A stretch of 64,000 bases of DNA from Strix aluco (Eukaryota > Chordata > Aves > Strigiformes > Strigidae), in contig NC_133958.1 in assembly GCF_031877795.1 (NCBI RefSeq), forward strand, positions 1,922,001 to 1,986,000, in the 5' to 3' direction. The position numbers were made by a program, and so were the translations under genes. Below, piece by piece: positions 1 to 9,994 of this stretch (position 1 is its first letter; every line of letters starts with the position of its first letter). The notes under the pieces were generated by a model. That model was not told where the DNA came from. It did no database searches and was given only the letters and a program-made list of their open reading frames with translations.

Positions 1-713
1 GTTGCAAATGTTTTGTGCCCTCTTGTGGAAATTTTGGCTCCAATAAAACAAATTCCAATAAAAGGGCCTCTGAGCAAGGAGGGAAGGTGAAGCTCTGGTA
101 TTTTCCAGGCAGACTGTTACTGAAGTGATCATTTTAGACAAACTAGTCCCAGCCATTTTGCCTTAGTTTTGATCTAACTATAATTTGACTCTTTTTTGCT
201 TCCCACATTAAACGTTTATCAAACATTGTTAAGTAACATCTGTATTCAACTCCAAACTGCATTTAATACACCTATCAGTTCTGTTAGTCACAGCTTGATT
301 TCTGGGTTGATCACAGCAATAGTGCATCTGTCTATTTGTAATTGGCCATATTGCATTGCAGTACTTGTTTTTAAAATAAAACATTAGTATGTTAAAATAA
401 AACTTAGTATGTTAATAGGAAGTGAAAATAAAAATAACTCAGATATGCTTGCTTCTATAAATCTGGGCTTCAGACCGTATTACCTTAAATATGGCTATGA
501 AGTAGGTATAGCACCATTTGCTTTTAGTAGTGAAGAATAATTGCTTAAGGCAACATGTGAAATCTCACTGGGAAATTGTACAGGATGAGGTTTAAATGCC
601 AAAATTGGGATTTTGCAAGAACACTAGTTCAGCAACTTGTCTTTGGAATTGCTTCCACTTTCTAAAAGGATTTGTAAAAATACAGCGCAGACCAATGCAG
701 GTTGATGATAAAT
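1..713. other. 3' flank of GKN1, no gene seen
   Basis: AT-rich DNA beyond the GKN1 poly(A) region. Two plus-strand AATAAA hexamers lie close together at about 42-47 and 57-62, but no coding exon precedes them inside the window, so they cannot be tied to a gene. The synteny neighbour expected further left is ANTXR1. None of its coding sequence is recognisable here. Confidence 0.5.
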
Positions 714-719
714 TTTACT
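714..719 (-). terminator. GKN1: Probable GKN1 poly(A) signal (AGTAAA variant)
   Basis: On the minus strand AGTAAA lies about 140 bases past the GKN1 stop codon. No canonical AATAAA is visible between the stop and this point, so this known variant hexamer is the best candidate. The transcript end is inferred. Confidence 0.4.
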
Positions 720-860
720 GAAGCACAATAACTTCCACACAGATCAGAAGAGACATAAATGATTGAAAATGTGATCAAGAGAAGATTATCAGGGAGAAAA
801 ATCTTGTTCATGGGTACACATTTCTATGAATTTTCTTCCTCAAAACTTTGTCGGGAATAA

Positions 861-937
861 TTAATCACAGTAATGGACTGGCCGTTCATAAATATTGACT
901 TCCAAGCATGAAGCATCTCCCTGTAAGAAGTTTGATC
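861..937 (-). CDS. GKN1: GKN1 coding exon 6 (last)
   Basis: The exon follows a TTTCAG acceptor and opens with GA, completing a glycine codon split with exon 5. It encodes residues 143-167, with the last two cysteines (153 and 166), and ends HYCD then TAA. A longer open frame through the same DNA (ending ...EEENS) is out of phase with exon 5 and is not used. Confidence 0.93.
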
Positions 938-3900
938 CTGAAAGAAAAGGGAAAACTGATTAGATTTGGACTGAGAAAATAAGAGAACAATGTAGCTGAA
1001 ACTTTTCCAACTTACTGTTGGAAATGTACCAGGAAATGTCACTTAAAAATTGAGCTGCGTCTTTCTAAACTTACACTACAAGCAACTGTTAGTGCAGTCT
1101 TTTTAGACAAATCTAAGCTGCAAATTAGGTTTTAAATCTCAGAATTGTGCTGTGGCAGGACCTGTGGTAGCTAGGTATTGTATATGCATGAAGTTGCCTA
1201 AAAAATTCAGACTTGTGTCAACAGCTAGAGCCCAAAACCTTCCTGAAAAAGCCTGGTCTCCAGGCTGTATGCAGAAGAGTGACAGACCTGCTGCTTTCCT
1301 TATGTATGCAGTCACTGATTTATTAAAAGTCGTAGAAAACCACTGGATTTCAGTAATTAACTTGCTCATCTCACTTAAATGTTTTTCATTCTTATTTGTA
1401 ATCTTGTTAATCTTTATTTTGGAATACAAAACACTGTTACTGGTATACTCACCAACAGCTGGGTAAGCAAAGTAAGAGGGAATTCCTCCGCACAGAGCTT
1501 GAATGCGTTTTCCGTATGGGCTCAAGCTTTGCAGGCTGTTTGTTGAGATAATGAAGCGATTCTCTCTGGGTGGCAGTTGGTAAGGTCTCAGTCCCTAAGC
1601 ATCAGAGAATCAAACCCAGAAAACAGCATTTAGAAAAACCAAGAGAAAAATTCAGAGTTCTGAATCTCTACGTACGTCTTTGCTAATGGAGAAGGGGTTA
1701 TTCAAGTGCAATGCAACTTTTGAAAGACTGAGCTCAGCCCTGCTGAGAAACGTGTCTTCAGTTCTTGGACCCTTTTCTTTGTGGGTAGGGAACGAATACT
1801 TTTCACAGGCATTTGATTAGTTTTCTCACCACTTTGAGTCACCATCCTACCTTTTGTCCTCGAGGTTGTGCAGGAAACTGTTGATCGAGCAAAAAATTTT
1901 TGTCTATCTTAGCAATGACGCAGCTGTTTTTTGAAAATACCTTGGTTGCAGCGTAGCCCTATTAAAATAAAAAAAGCTTTTTGTTTCAAACAATATACAG
2001 TGAAGGATAAGCGCATTGCCAGAGAGAAGCTAGTTAAAAAAAAAGCTTTATACAGTACAAATAATCATAGGGGAGGAAAATATTGTTTTTCAATTATATT
2101 GTCTAGGTAGATGTCTCATGGAGAATCACAAGGGACTTTGGTAAAAGGTAAATTGTCTTCTCCAGTAATGCCACATGTATGATATGTTACACTGCTGAAA
2201 TCAGGTGAAGGAATTCACTGCTGAAAACATCAGTGCAGCATAACAGCAGAAACAATAAAATGGTTAAATAAGAACGTTTTTAAGCATCTCTAAAATCTTG
2301 TAAAGTTTTGTTGACACTTAGGTGTTTCTCAAAAATCTTTTGGTTATTTTTCATTTTTGAGCCATGGTGGCAGCCACTTACAGTCTTGATGTCCCAGACA
2401 GTTTTCAAGGCCTCAGAGCTCTCCCTTGAGTCTGAGCGGACCTCGAGGTCAGAGTCTTCATCGTCGTACCCCTTAGAGTTTTCATTGCTATTCTGAGTTT
2501 TGAAAAAGATGAAAGGAGGTTAAGGATTGAAGTTTGTGGATTCCCAGTAGTCTTTCACTCAATAAAGCGATAGTAACCACGTTTTAGGAAGTTACTGCTC
2601 TTAGAGATGAGATTAAAGGGGAGATAATTTCTGGCCTTAGAGGGGAGGCTGGGAAGCCGTTAGTACTGTTGTGTCAGACCTTACATTTGGGCTTTAGCTA
2701 GCCCTGGCTTTCATCTGTCTGAAGCATCCACCTTACGAAGACAGACAAGCTTTAACAGTATAGCTCTATTCCCCCCGCCCCATACAGAACGCCTATGAGA
2801 AGACATTGTTTCATTTAAACACTGGAGAATTTCCTTTAAACACTAAACTGGATGTTCAGAGTCAAACTTACAAGAAAAATTTCTAGGAAAAGGAAAAGAA
2901 TTCCTTATTGCTCTTTCCCCAGCAGGAAGTTGCAGGCAGAGGGTTATTTACAGTATTTCGCTGTGTTTTGTAGTCTGATCCTGTATGTGTTTCTCTCCAC
3001 AGAGTTATTTTCACAGTGTTCATGCTAATCTCAAGACAGACTGTTGATTTCATATCTAGCAACTGTCTTTTCCCCTTGATATATCAAGCACTGAACTATT
3101 TTCTTTGGTATAAAAAAATGCTGTTCCTGCTAAGTATCTTACTTTAAAATACAGCTTTATTTTCAGAAGCACATATTTTTCAGAGGCTGTAGCTGAAGAC
3201 CACTAGTCCTTATGGCAGCAGTGTATAACTGCACGTAGCTGTGTACTTACCACGTTAGCAAGAGCTGGAGCCAGGAAAAGTCCAAGAAGAGAAGCAATCA
3301 CAATCTGCAATGAACATTTGAAATTCACACCACTTCAACGTTGTGACTGCTTATCTTGCATCCAATTGTTTGCTGTCTTAAAATAGTTTTGACTTGCTGG
3401 TCAACCTTGTGTACATGCTCAGCACTTTTCTGAAGTGGGGTCTAGCGGAGGAGTATTTAAATATGCAGAATAATTTTTTGTTAATAAGCTTAAATCAGAT
3501 CATCAATTCATATAAATTACTCAACCTCAGCAGTGTACTTTGCACAAATAAGAAGATAATTTAAACACAGTGGGGTTTAGAATATGTCCAGCTCCAGTTC
3601 AGTAAACTCCTTGGAAAAAGGTGGTCTGAAATACTTTGTTTAAAAGAATGAACTCTTCACCCTGAGCTTTTGATTTCAGACATGGAGCTGATCCATGCAA
3701 CATCCACATGCATTCACTTATTCTGAAGAGTTGGAATATGGGTGCACAGTACAGCGCTGTTCTCAGGCCACAGCAAAAACATGAGCATCTTCATAGTAGA
3801 TCTCATGCCTCTGAATACAGAGCTAATAGTATAAGGGTAGGCACAATCATTTTTGTAGAGAAAAATGTAATGTTAAACACTTTGTTACCCCTTTATACAA

Positions 3901-4564
3901 TTACCCAGTTTCAGTGATTCACATGCTAGTTGTTGCTCAGATTTGTCAAAACTACTGTTGATATATTTTTGAGAGATTTAATATTGTTATGGTGATAAAT
4001 TCTTTTGGAATAATAATTACTGTGAACAATTATTCTCTTGGAAACAATCCCTCTAATACTGAATCAGTCACAAATTTCATCTACTTCAAAGGAGGATTTT
4101 TATGAGAAAGATCCAAGTGTGACTCGGGTATGTAGAACTAACATTTTGGAATTTATCCTGCAACAATTTCAGGCTGCTGCAAATACCCCTGCTTCACAGT
4201 CATGCACTTGGAGTCTCTCATGTCTCCTGGTTCTTCTCCTACGCTCTCATCAGGCAGCTGCGCCATAACCTTATATAACTTGCTGAGGCTGTTGACTTGC
4301 ATCTGAGTTGTGAATGAGAGAATATTGCCCTTGCAACAGAGCACTTCTCTCTTTCACGTTTGAGTAGGCATACGGAATGAAATTACTGCCAAAAGTGAAA
4401 TTTCACCCATGCAGTCCTGACCCGTTTGGCATTTTCACTCTGTAATCCCTGCATAAGTCAGTAATAGTTCGCTAGGCGCCAAAAAGGACTCAAAATCATT
4501 TTAAAACTGTCCAGCCTTAACAGTTTTATGAGAAAGTGATACATATACTTACAGTGAACTTCAT
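861..4564 (-). CDS. GKN1: Gastrokine-1 (BRICHOS-domain secreted gastric protein)
   Basis: Six coding exons on the minus strand: 4553-4564, 3251-3304, 2382-2492, 1851-1958, 1453-1594 and 861-937. All introns are GT-AG, phases close exactly, and the CDS is 504 nt (167 aa; human GKN1 is 185 aa). The protein begins MKFTIVIASLLGLFLAPALA, a hydrophobic signal peptide nearly identical to human GKN1. Next comes a short acidic, serine-rich linker, then a BRICHOS domain starting near the VWDIKTGYAATK motif (residues about 53-64). Four cysteines (72, 130, 153, 166) fit two intrachain disulfides. Residues 130-137 (CGGIPSYF) match the human CRGIPTYM region. The start is the first ATG after a TATA box and has A at -3. 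Known role of the family: a secreted protein of stomach surface mucous cells involved in mucosal protection. It is divergent from GKN2, as in mammals. The part before the BRICHOS domain is shorter than in human. Confidence 0.95.
1453..1594 (-). CDS. GKN1: GKN1 coding exon 5
   Basis: Encodes residues 96-142, starting GLRPYQLPPREN and containing LSPYGKRIQALCGGIPSYF, the conserved C-terminal BRICHOS stretch. The acceptor is CTTAG and the donor GTGAGT; the exon ends in phase 1. Confidence 0.94.
1851..1958 (-). CDS. GKN1: GKN1 coding exon 4
   Basis: Encodes 36 residues (60-95) beginning GYAATKVFSKNSCVIAKIDK, equivalent to human GFAATRLFQKKTC. It carries the first BRICHOS cysteine (72). The acceptor is AATAG and the donor GTAGGA. 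Confidence 0.95.
2382..2492 (-). CDS. GKN1: GKN1 coding exon 3
   Basis: Encodes 37 residues (23-59), rich in Asp, Glu and Ser, ending TVWDIKT, which aligns with human IWDYGN at the start of the BRICHOS fold. It is shorter than the matching human exon and lacks that exon's Asn-rich tract. The donor is GTAAGT. Confidence 0.92.
3251..3304 (-). CDS. GKN1: GKN1 coding exon 2 (signal peptide)
   Basis: 54 nt encoding IVIASLLGLFLAPALANV, the hydrophobic core of the signal peptide, with likely cleavage after ALA. The acceptor is TTGCAG and the donor GTAAGT. GKN2 exon 2 has the same 54-nt length, which supports common origin. Confidence 0.95.
4553..4564 (-). CDS. GKN1: GKN1 coding exon 1
   Basis: Only ATG AAG TTC ACT (MKFT) is coding, followed by donor GTAAGT. 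The 5'UTR probably runs back to about 4590. The four-codon first exon matches the GKN2 design. Confidence 0.9.
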
Positions 4565-4613
4565 TTTGATGGTAGGTGAGGCAAGATCTGCTGGTAATTG
4601 ATGTATACTCTTA

Positions 4614-4622
4614 CTTTTTATA
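4614..4622 (-). promoter_or_regulatory. GKN1: GKN1 TATA box
   Basis: Minus-strand TATAAAAAG lies 50 bases upstream of the start codon, giving a predicted transcription start near 4585-4592. This is a strong TATA, as expected for an abundantly expressed secreted protein. Confidence 0.8.
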
Positions 4623-7600
4623 CAGTAATATTCCAAAGTTAAATCTTAAAATGGGTTTACCTTATTGGCACATGCCCTGTGTTAACAGAATCATGACGAG
4701 TTTCCTGGGGAAGTGCTCTGATAAGAGGAGGCTTTGATACCAGCCTGATTGAATTCATTACCTACAGGAAGATGAAAGAAAACTTGTCATGGTAAGTTCA
4801 GTGTATTTTATAGTAGCTTTGAGATAGAAAAAAAAATCAGAACCAGAGAACGGATGCCTAATAAAATTTATAGTGACGCTTTGTTCCTACGTGGCAAAGA
4901 ACAGCCTAATATTTTATCCGTAGCTGATACCATTTTTTAAATCCATGGAGGTAGTAATCTTGCTATGTTAAAAATGTTAAGTCAGTCCCTGAAAATCATG
5001 AGGTTGGTTCTAAATCATAGAAATTACCGAGTTCTTTTGTTAACTTGCTTTCTGAACTCGTTCAGTTAGGATCCGCTTCAAGGCTTCAGGCATAGGCCAC
5101 GTATCTTCACAGAGCCTCTTCACGGAAGTAGTGCCTGATTATGGATTAAGGGCTAATTCTAGAGAGGGACCGTAAACTGGAGACAACAAAAAATGAGTAA
5201 GGGAGGAGCAATAACAATGGACATTTTGTCAACTATGATTTAGAAAGCAGATTTTAATATTTCTCTGAATTTGATAATTATGTACAGAGCCATGGCATAA
5301 GAGCTTATTTACCTTGTTTGTTGCAGAAACTTTGCAAAATGTCTAGGTGTTTTAACTGGCCAGGACAAACGTCTGAGTCTCTTCGCAGGAATATTGTCCA
5401 TTGCTATTTAATATATGTATCTCTCTCTATCTCTCCTCAGATAAGTTGTATTTGTTTCTTAGCTGTGCCTGTTGCAGAAGAAGCACTTTCAGAGGTGCAC
5501 ACTTACCTACTCCAAAAGTGCAGCTCTATCAGTCCCTCTGTGTGCTAATTGTGCGCTTTGCTTTAGTTCGATATGGGTTTGTCCACTTCAGTTTCCTTTT
5601 GTTGCCAGAATGTCATGATGGGGACTCAGTGTCATTATAAACTAACGTCTCTGAACAAAGTTCTCCACTGTCATCCATGGCTGAGGGCTGAGGTTCCTTG
5701 CTGCAGCTGTTGTCGGAAAAGCCAGGGAATCTTAATTTAGTTGGGAAGGTGAGGCCCAATTCTCATTTACACTAATCAGGGCCACACTCTGTCGTTCTGC
5801 TACTGAGGCCTTGCTCGGACTACGTGAGTGCAGAGGAGGTGTAGCTGTCTGCCAGCACTGTGAGTGGAAGAGCTGGTTTTCATCTATTCTGCACCCATTT
5901 TGCAATTCACACGTGTAAAATATGGTGAATAAAAGTAATAAATTACTAGGGGAAAAGATTTACAGTTCTAATTGGACTGATTTGTGGATACCAAATAGAG
6001 ACAGGTATGTCCTGAGCCTCCAAGATACACATAAAAGTCTTATTTTGTATGTCACGAAATCCTCTCATAGTCTCTGGAAATTTAATTAATTGACTAATTC
6101 TCGGGAAAGGCATTGAGAAACTGAACTGTATAATGCTATTCCCTGCAGTGTCGTTTGCAATGAGTTGGAAAGCAGTTTTGTCCATTTCTTCCAACAACCG
6201 TAGCCAGTTTGGCCATTACTGTAATGTGTCACACTTGGAAGCCTGGATCTCCAAACCTTCCATCAGCTTCTGATTGCTTGAGTAGTTTGTATGGCAAACA
6301 CACACAGCTAGAGCAGTTGACATTAAGAAAAGCTTACAAAACTAATGACAATAGTGGAAGCCAGGAAAAAGAGCAGGGAGGAGCGCTTTTACTGTATAAG
6401 ACCCTATTCTTTTTCCAGTACAAGTGTGTCTGTCTCATTTTTAAAGCTCTGCGCAAGGCATTCCGTTTCTGTACTAAATTCTTGTACCACTGAGCAGCAA
6501 ACTCCCAAGGCTAAGAGCCTTTCCAGTTTTAACCCTTTTCTCAAATGAGTGTCTCATCTTGTGCACGCACTTACATTTTCACGTGTTTTTCTACGCCTTA
6601 GCATCTAGCAATAACAAAACTGCTGAAATTATTTCTGGATTCATCCGTGAAGCTTGATTTATTTTTTAACTACTGGAATGTGATTAATTCTGCTTGACCT
6701 GTCCTTGTGCCACATGGATTTTTCTCGACTGTGTCACCCATCTTTATCTAGTGTGTGGCGTGCCCAGCTGAATGCAAATGGAAGCATAGAGAATTTTGTT
6801 GATTTTTTGAGGTGTTGCTTCATTCTTTACTTTTCTCCCACTACCTGCTCACTCCCTGATAAAGTAAATATTTATGAAAGGTACCTGAAAAAAACCCCCA
6901 TGAGCCACCAGGAGAGTTTATTATGATAGTATAATCTTACCTTAACTTGATCTAATCCATCTCCCTTATGTGTTGAAATTCCTGTTTGGCAATCAGACTT
7001 GAACTGGAATTGTACAATTATTCTTTTCATTTGATGTTCAAGATTCTTATGTTTAAATTATTTTTTAGTGTATGACAGTGCCAAATAAGGGGTCAAATTC
7101 TTCTGGCAGTTTTACATAGATTAAGATTAATTCTGTAGCTTAATCATGTTTCATCAGGGTAAACTAGAAGGTATTTGAAAATATTTGACCTTATGAAAAT
7201 ACCAGAGGAATTAAGTTTCCTGCAACAATAAATGTTGCTGTGTTGTAACAACCTGTTACTTGTTCTGAACATTACTCAAATTCCATCTTCTGCTGGCTTC
7301 CCTGATTCGACCAACCTGACTGCAAGTGTAACAGTTGAGGAAAAAGTGATTTTATTTGGGGAAAACTTTGAGTCTTCGCTTAGATCAAAAGTGTTAAAAG
7401 CAAGAAGACTACTTTGAGAATGTGGGCATCGTTGTGAAATTTCATATTCACCAAGGGGCTCTGAGTTACGGCTTCCTAAGCTTAACCTCATGCTGCCTGA
7501 GGACTGGCAAAAGTGAAATTAGAGTGGGTTATAGTCCTTCTTATGCAGCTCATTACTTCACTTAATATAGAAGGGTGCTTAGAGGACTGTGGTGTAGTCA

Positions 7601-8016
7601 TGGGTAGTCTTGCATGCGTGCTAATTAAAGGCGTATTATTGGGAGATGTGTGATTAACTGTGGGGAAAACGTCTCCAAAAAGCCAGGCTTTCCTGTTGGA
7701 AGTATATCTAGCTATGCCTGAGAAAACTATGTTCCCTCTTGCAATAATATTAATTAGTCAAAAGCTTTTTAGAAATTGATCTTTAATTTTTGGCCTTGTC
7801 TGATTGGATCATCAGAATTCATTCAGTCCAACATAAGGTGAAAATCATGAGATCGTGGCTATTGTAATTCTCCTTCGCTAAATAACTGTTGCTTTCACAT
7901 ACTGCTCTGCTCTTACCTGTGCCTAAGCATAGCCATGCTTAAGAAAGCAGAACCTCATGCTTCTTGGGTGTTTTTCAAAAGAAATGAATATATGAAAAGA
8001 TAATGAGTAATGGAAA
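4623..8016. other. Divergent GKN1/GKN2 intergenic DNA, left part
   Basis: AT-rich, with no open frame that has splice sites or recognisable protein similarity. It forms the left part of the region shared by the two divergent gastrokine promoters. Nothing further can be assigned from sequence alone. Confidence 0.6.
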
Positions 8017-8608
8017 TGCTGGTTTTGGCTGGGACAGAGTTAATTTTCTTCACAGTAGCTGGTATGGGGCTGTGTTTTGGCTTTGTGCTGAGAACAGCGT
8101 TGCTGACACAGGGATGTTTTAGTCACTGCTGAGCAGGGCTTACACAGAGCCAAGGCCTCCTCTGCTCACACCGCCCCAGAGTGCGTAGGCTGGGGGTGCA
8201 CAAGGAGCTGGGAGGGGACACAGCCGGGACAGCTGACCCCAACGGGCCGTATTTCCGTATCTGGGATATTCCATACCGTGTGACGTCACGCTCAGCGTAT
8301 AAAGCCGGGGAGAAGGAGGAAGTGGGGGGACGTTTGGAGCGATGGTGTTTGTCTCCCCAAGGCACTGTTACGTGTGACGGAGCCCGGCTGTCCTGGGGAC
8401 AGCTGAGCACCCCCTGCCCATGGGAATGGGGAATGGATTCCTTGTTTAGCTTTGCTTGTGCACGTGGCTTTTGCTTTACCTATTTTTTTTACCTCAACCC
8501 ACGAGTTTTCTCAGTTTTACTCTTCTGCTTCTCTCCCCCTTCCCACCGTGGGGGAGTGAGCAAGTGGCTGGGTGGGGCTGAGCTGCCGGCTGGGGTTAAA
8601 CCATGACA
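8017..8608 (+). mobile_element. Solo LTR of an avian endogenous retrovirus (probably ERVL-type)
   Basis: The stretch runs from TGCTGGTTTTGGCTGGGA to GGGGTTAAACCATGACA, the ends of a common avian ERV long terminal repeat, with TG...CA termini. There is no internal retroviral region or second LTR next to it, so this is a solo LTR left by recombination. Inside lie a perfect TGACGTCA (8281-8288) and TATAAAG (8298-8304), i.e. the LTR's own core promoter in plus orientation. No clear target-site duplication could be made out, which suggests some age. The class assignment is from memory and uncertain. Confidence 0.75.
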
Positions 8609-9907
8609 GAGCTTTAGCTTAAAAGCATTTAAATCTTACTAAAACTTTTTGGTTTAGCTCATGGTGCCTGAACCCTGTTAGATTCCTGCTACGAAAGGCT
8701 TATTTGGCTGCTGAAATCTACTCAATTTCTGACATATCTGTAATCTTAGAAACAAAGAATCTTTTGAGAGAAGGGACAGAGCCAGCTTTCAAGAGGAGGG
8801 TAACATCAATCTAATCAGCCTAATCTAACTGTGCCTGTCACAATTTGATATCTGTTTATATGTATTCTGATATATTGCTTGGCAGCACAGCTTTGTTACA
8901 CTTGAGATAACATTTTCCGTGTGGAGTTGGGTGGAATAAAGCAAATGCATGCAATTTCCTTTTTTTATTGAGGCTTGTTTGCTGAGGGAGATTTCCATAC
9001 AATCTCTTTCACCTTTTTGCCGATGACTGAGATTACAGAAATGTGTTGGCTATTAGCTTGAGGTCTGGTTTTGTTAGAAGGGAATAGACCTCAATTATGA
9101 CATTCTAGTAGAATGTAGATGTGGAGTCACAGATGAGGAGGAGTCCAGGTGAGGTCGTAGTCATAGGAGAATAGGAGAATACTTCTCATGGCAGTATCAT
9201 TGACATTTTCATAAAATGCAAAAAACAGTGATAGTTTTAAAGGAGGAATCCCCATCCTGCTCCTTTTGTTTTGTGACCTTGTGTGAACCACACATCCTCT
9301 GAAGTTTTGCTCCTTTGTATGCCGAGGAGGCTAGAAGTTACCCAGATTGTCTTGTGAAGCATAGTTGTTATTCCTAATTGTGCCACTAATTTCAACGCAC
9401 GTGTTATATACATCATGGTAACTGATCAAAAACGAGTAGCACTTCTTATTAAGAGTTCATGCATCTATGAGATGGAAGAAATGGCTGAAGAATTGGTCTG
9501 TTCAGTGGCTGGCATGTAGGCCACCATGGCATAGGTATTTCTTTCCAGGATTTGTCTGCAGATTACCAGGCTGTTAGGGATTATATTTCAGAAGACAAAA
9601 TGCAGTTTGTATGAATGAATAGCAGAGTTATTCCTGATGCCATTTAATTCTGGATGATATCCTGTTAAATATTTTAAAAATGGAACCAGAAAGAGTGTGA
9701 ACTCCTCTAAAGTTTAAACCGGTAAATAATAGCCATTTGTAGAGTGATTAATTTTACAAAAGCTGTCCTTTTGACATATCGGGGTGAGGTTATCTGTGCC
9801 AACCCAAAATTCAGATAGGAGCCTTACCACAGTGTGGCATGTAGATATGGATTTGTTTGAGTCATGAAGAAAAGTTCTGTCAAGTGTTTCCCACACCTCC
9901 AGCAAGA
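8609..9907. other. GKN2 upstream region
   Basis: About 1.3 kb between the solo LTR and the GKN2 TATA box. No coding signal seen. It presumably holds proximal regulatory sites for GKN2, none of which can be named with confidence. Confidence 0.5.
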
Positions 9908-9915
9908 TATAAAAG
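9908..9915 (+). promoter_or_regulatory. GKN2: GKN2 TATA box
   Basis: TATAAAAG lies 75 bases upstream of the start codon, predicting transcription start near 9938-9945. It mirrors the GKN1 promoter on the opposite strand. Confidence 0.8.
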
Positions 9916-9982
9916 TTGAAGGTCTCGGGGATTTCCTTGCACTCTTACTTTCTGCAGCCTCTTGTTCTTATCTGAAAGAAAA

Positions 9983-9994
9983 ATGAACGGATTT
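9983..9994 (+). CDS. GKN2: GKN2 coding exon 1
   Basis: ATG AAC GGA TTT (MNGF), then donor GTGAGT. The four-codon exon has the same length as in GKN1. The 5'UTR starts about 40 bases earlier. Confidence 0.92.

Noticed and set aside
1-62. Two plus-strand AATAAA hexamers as the 3' end of a left-hand gene
   Set aside because: No coding or splice evidence beside them, and the expected neighbour ANTXR1 should be on the minus strand. AT-rich DNA gives such hexamers often.
824-1042. Alternative longer frame through the last GKN1 exon
   Set aside because: Out of phase with exon 5 and lacking the conserved C-terminal cysteines; the in-phase frame ends HYCD and fits the family.
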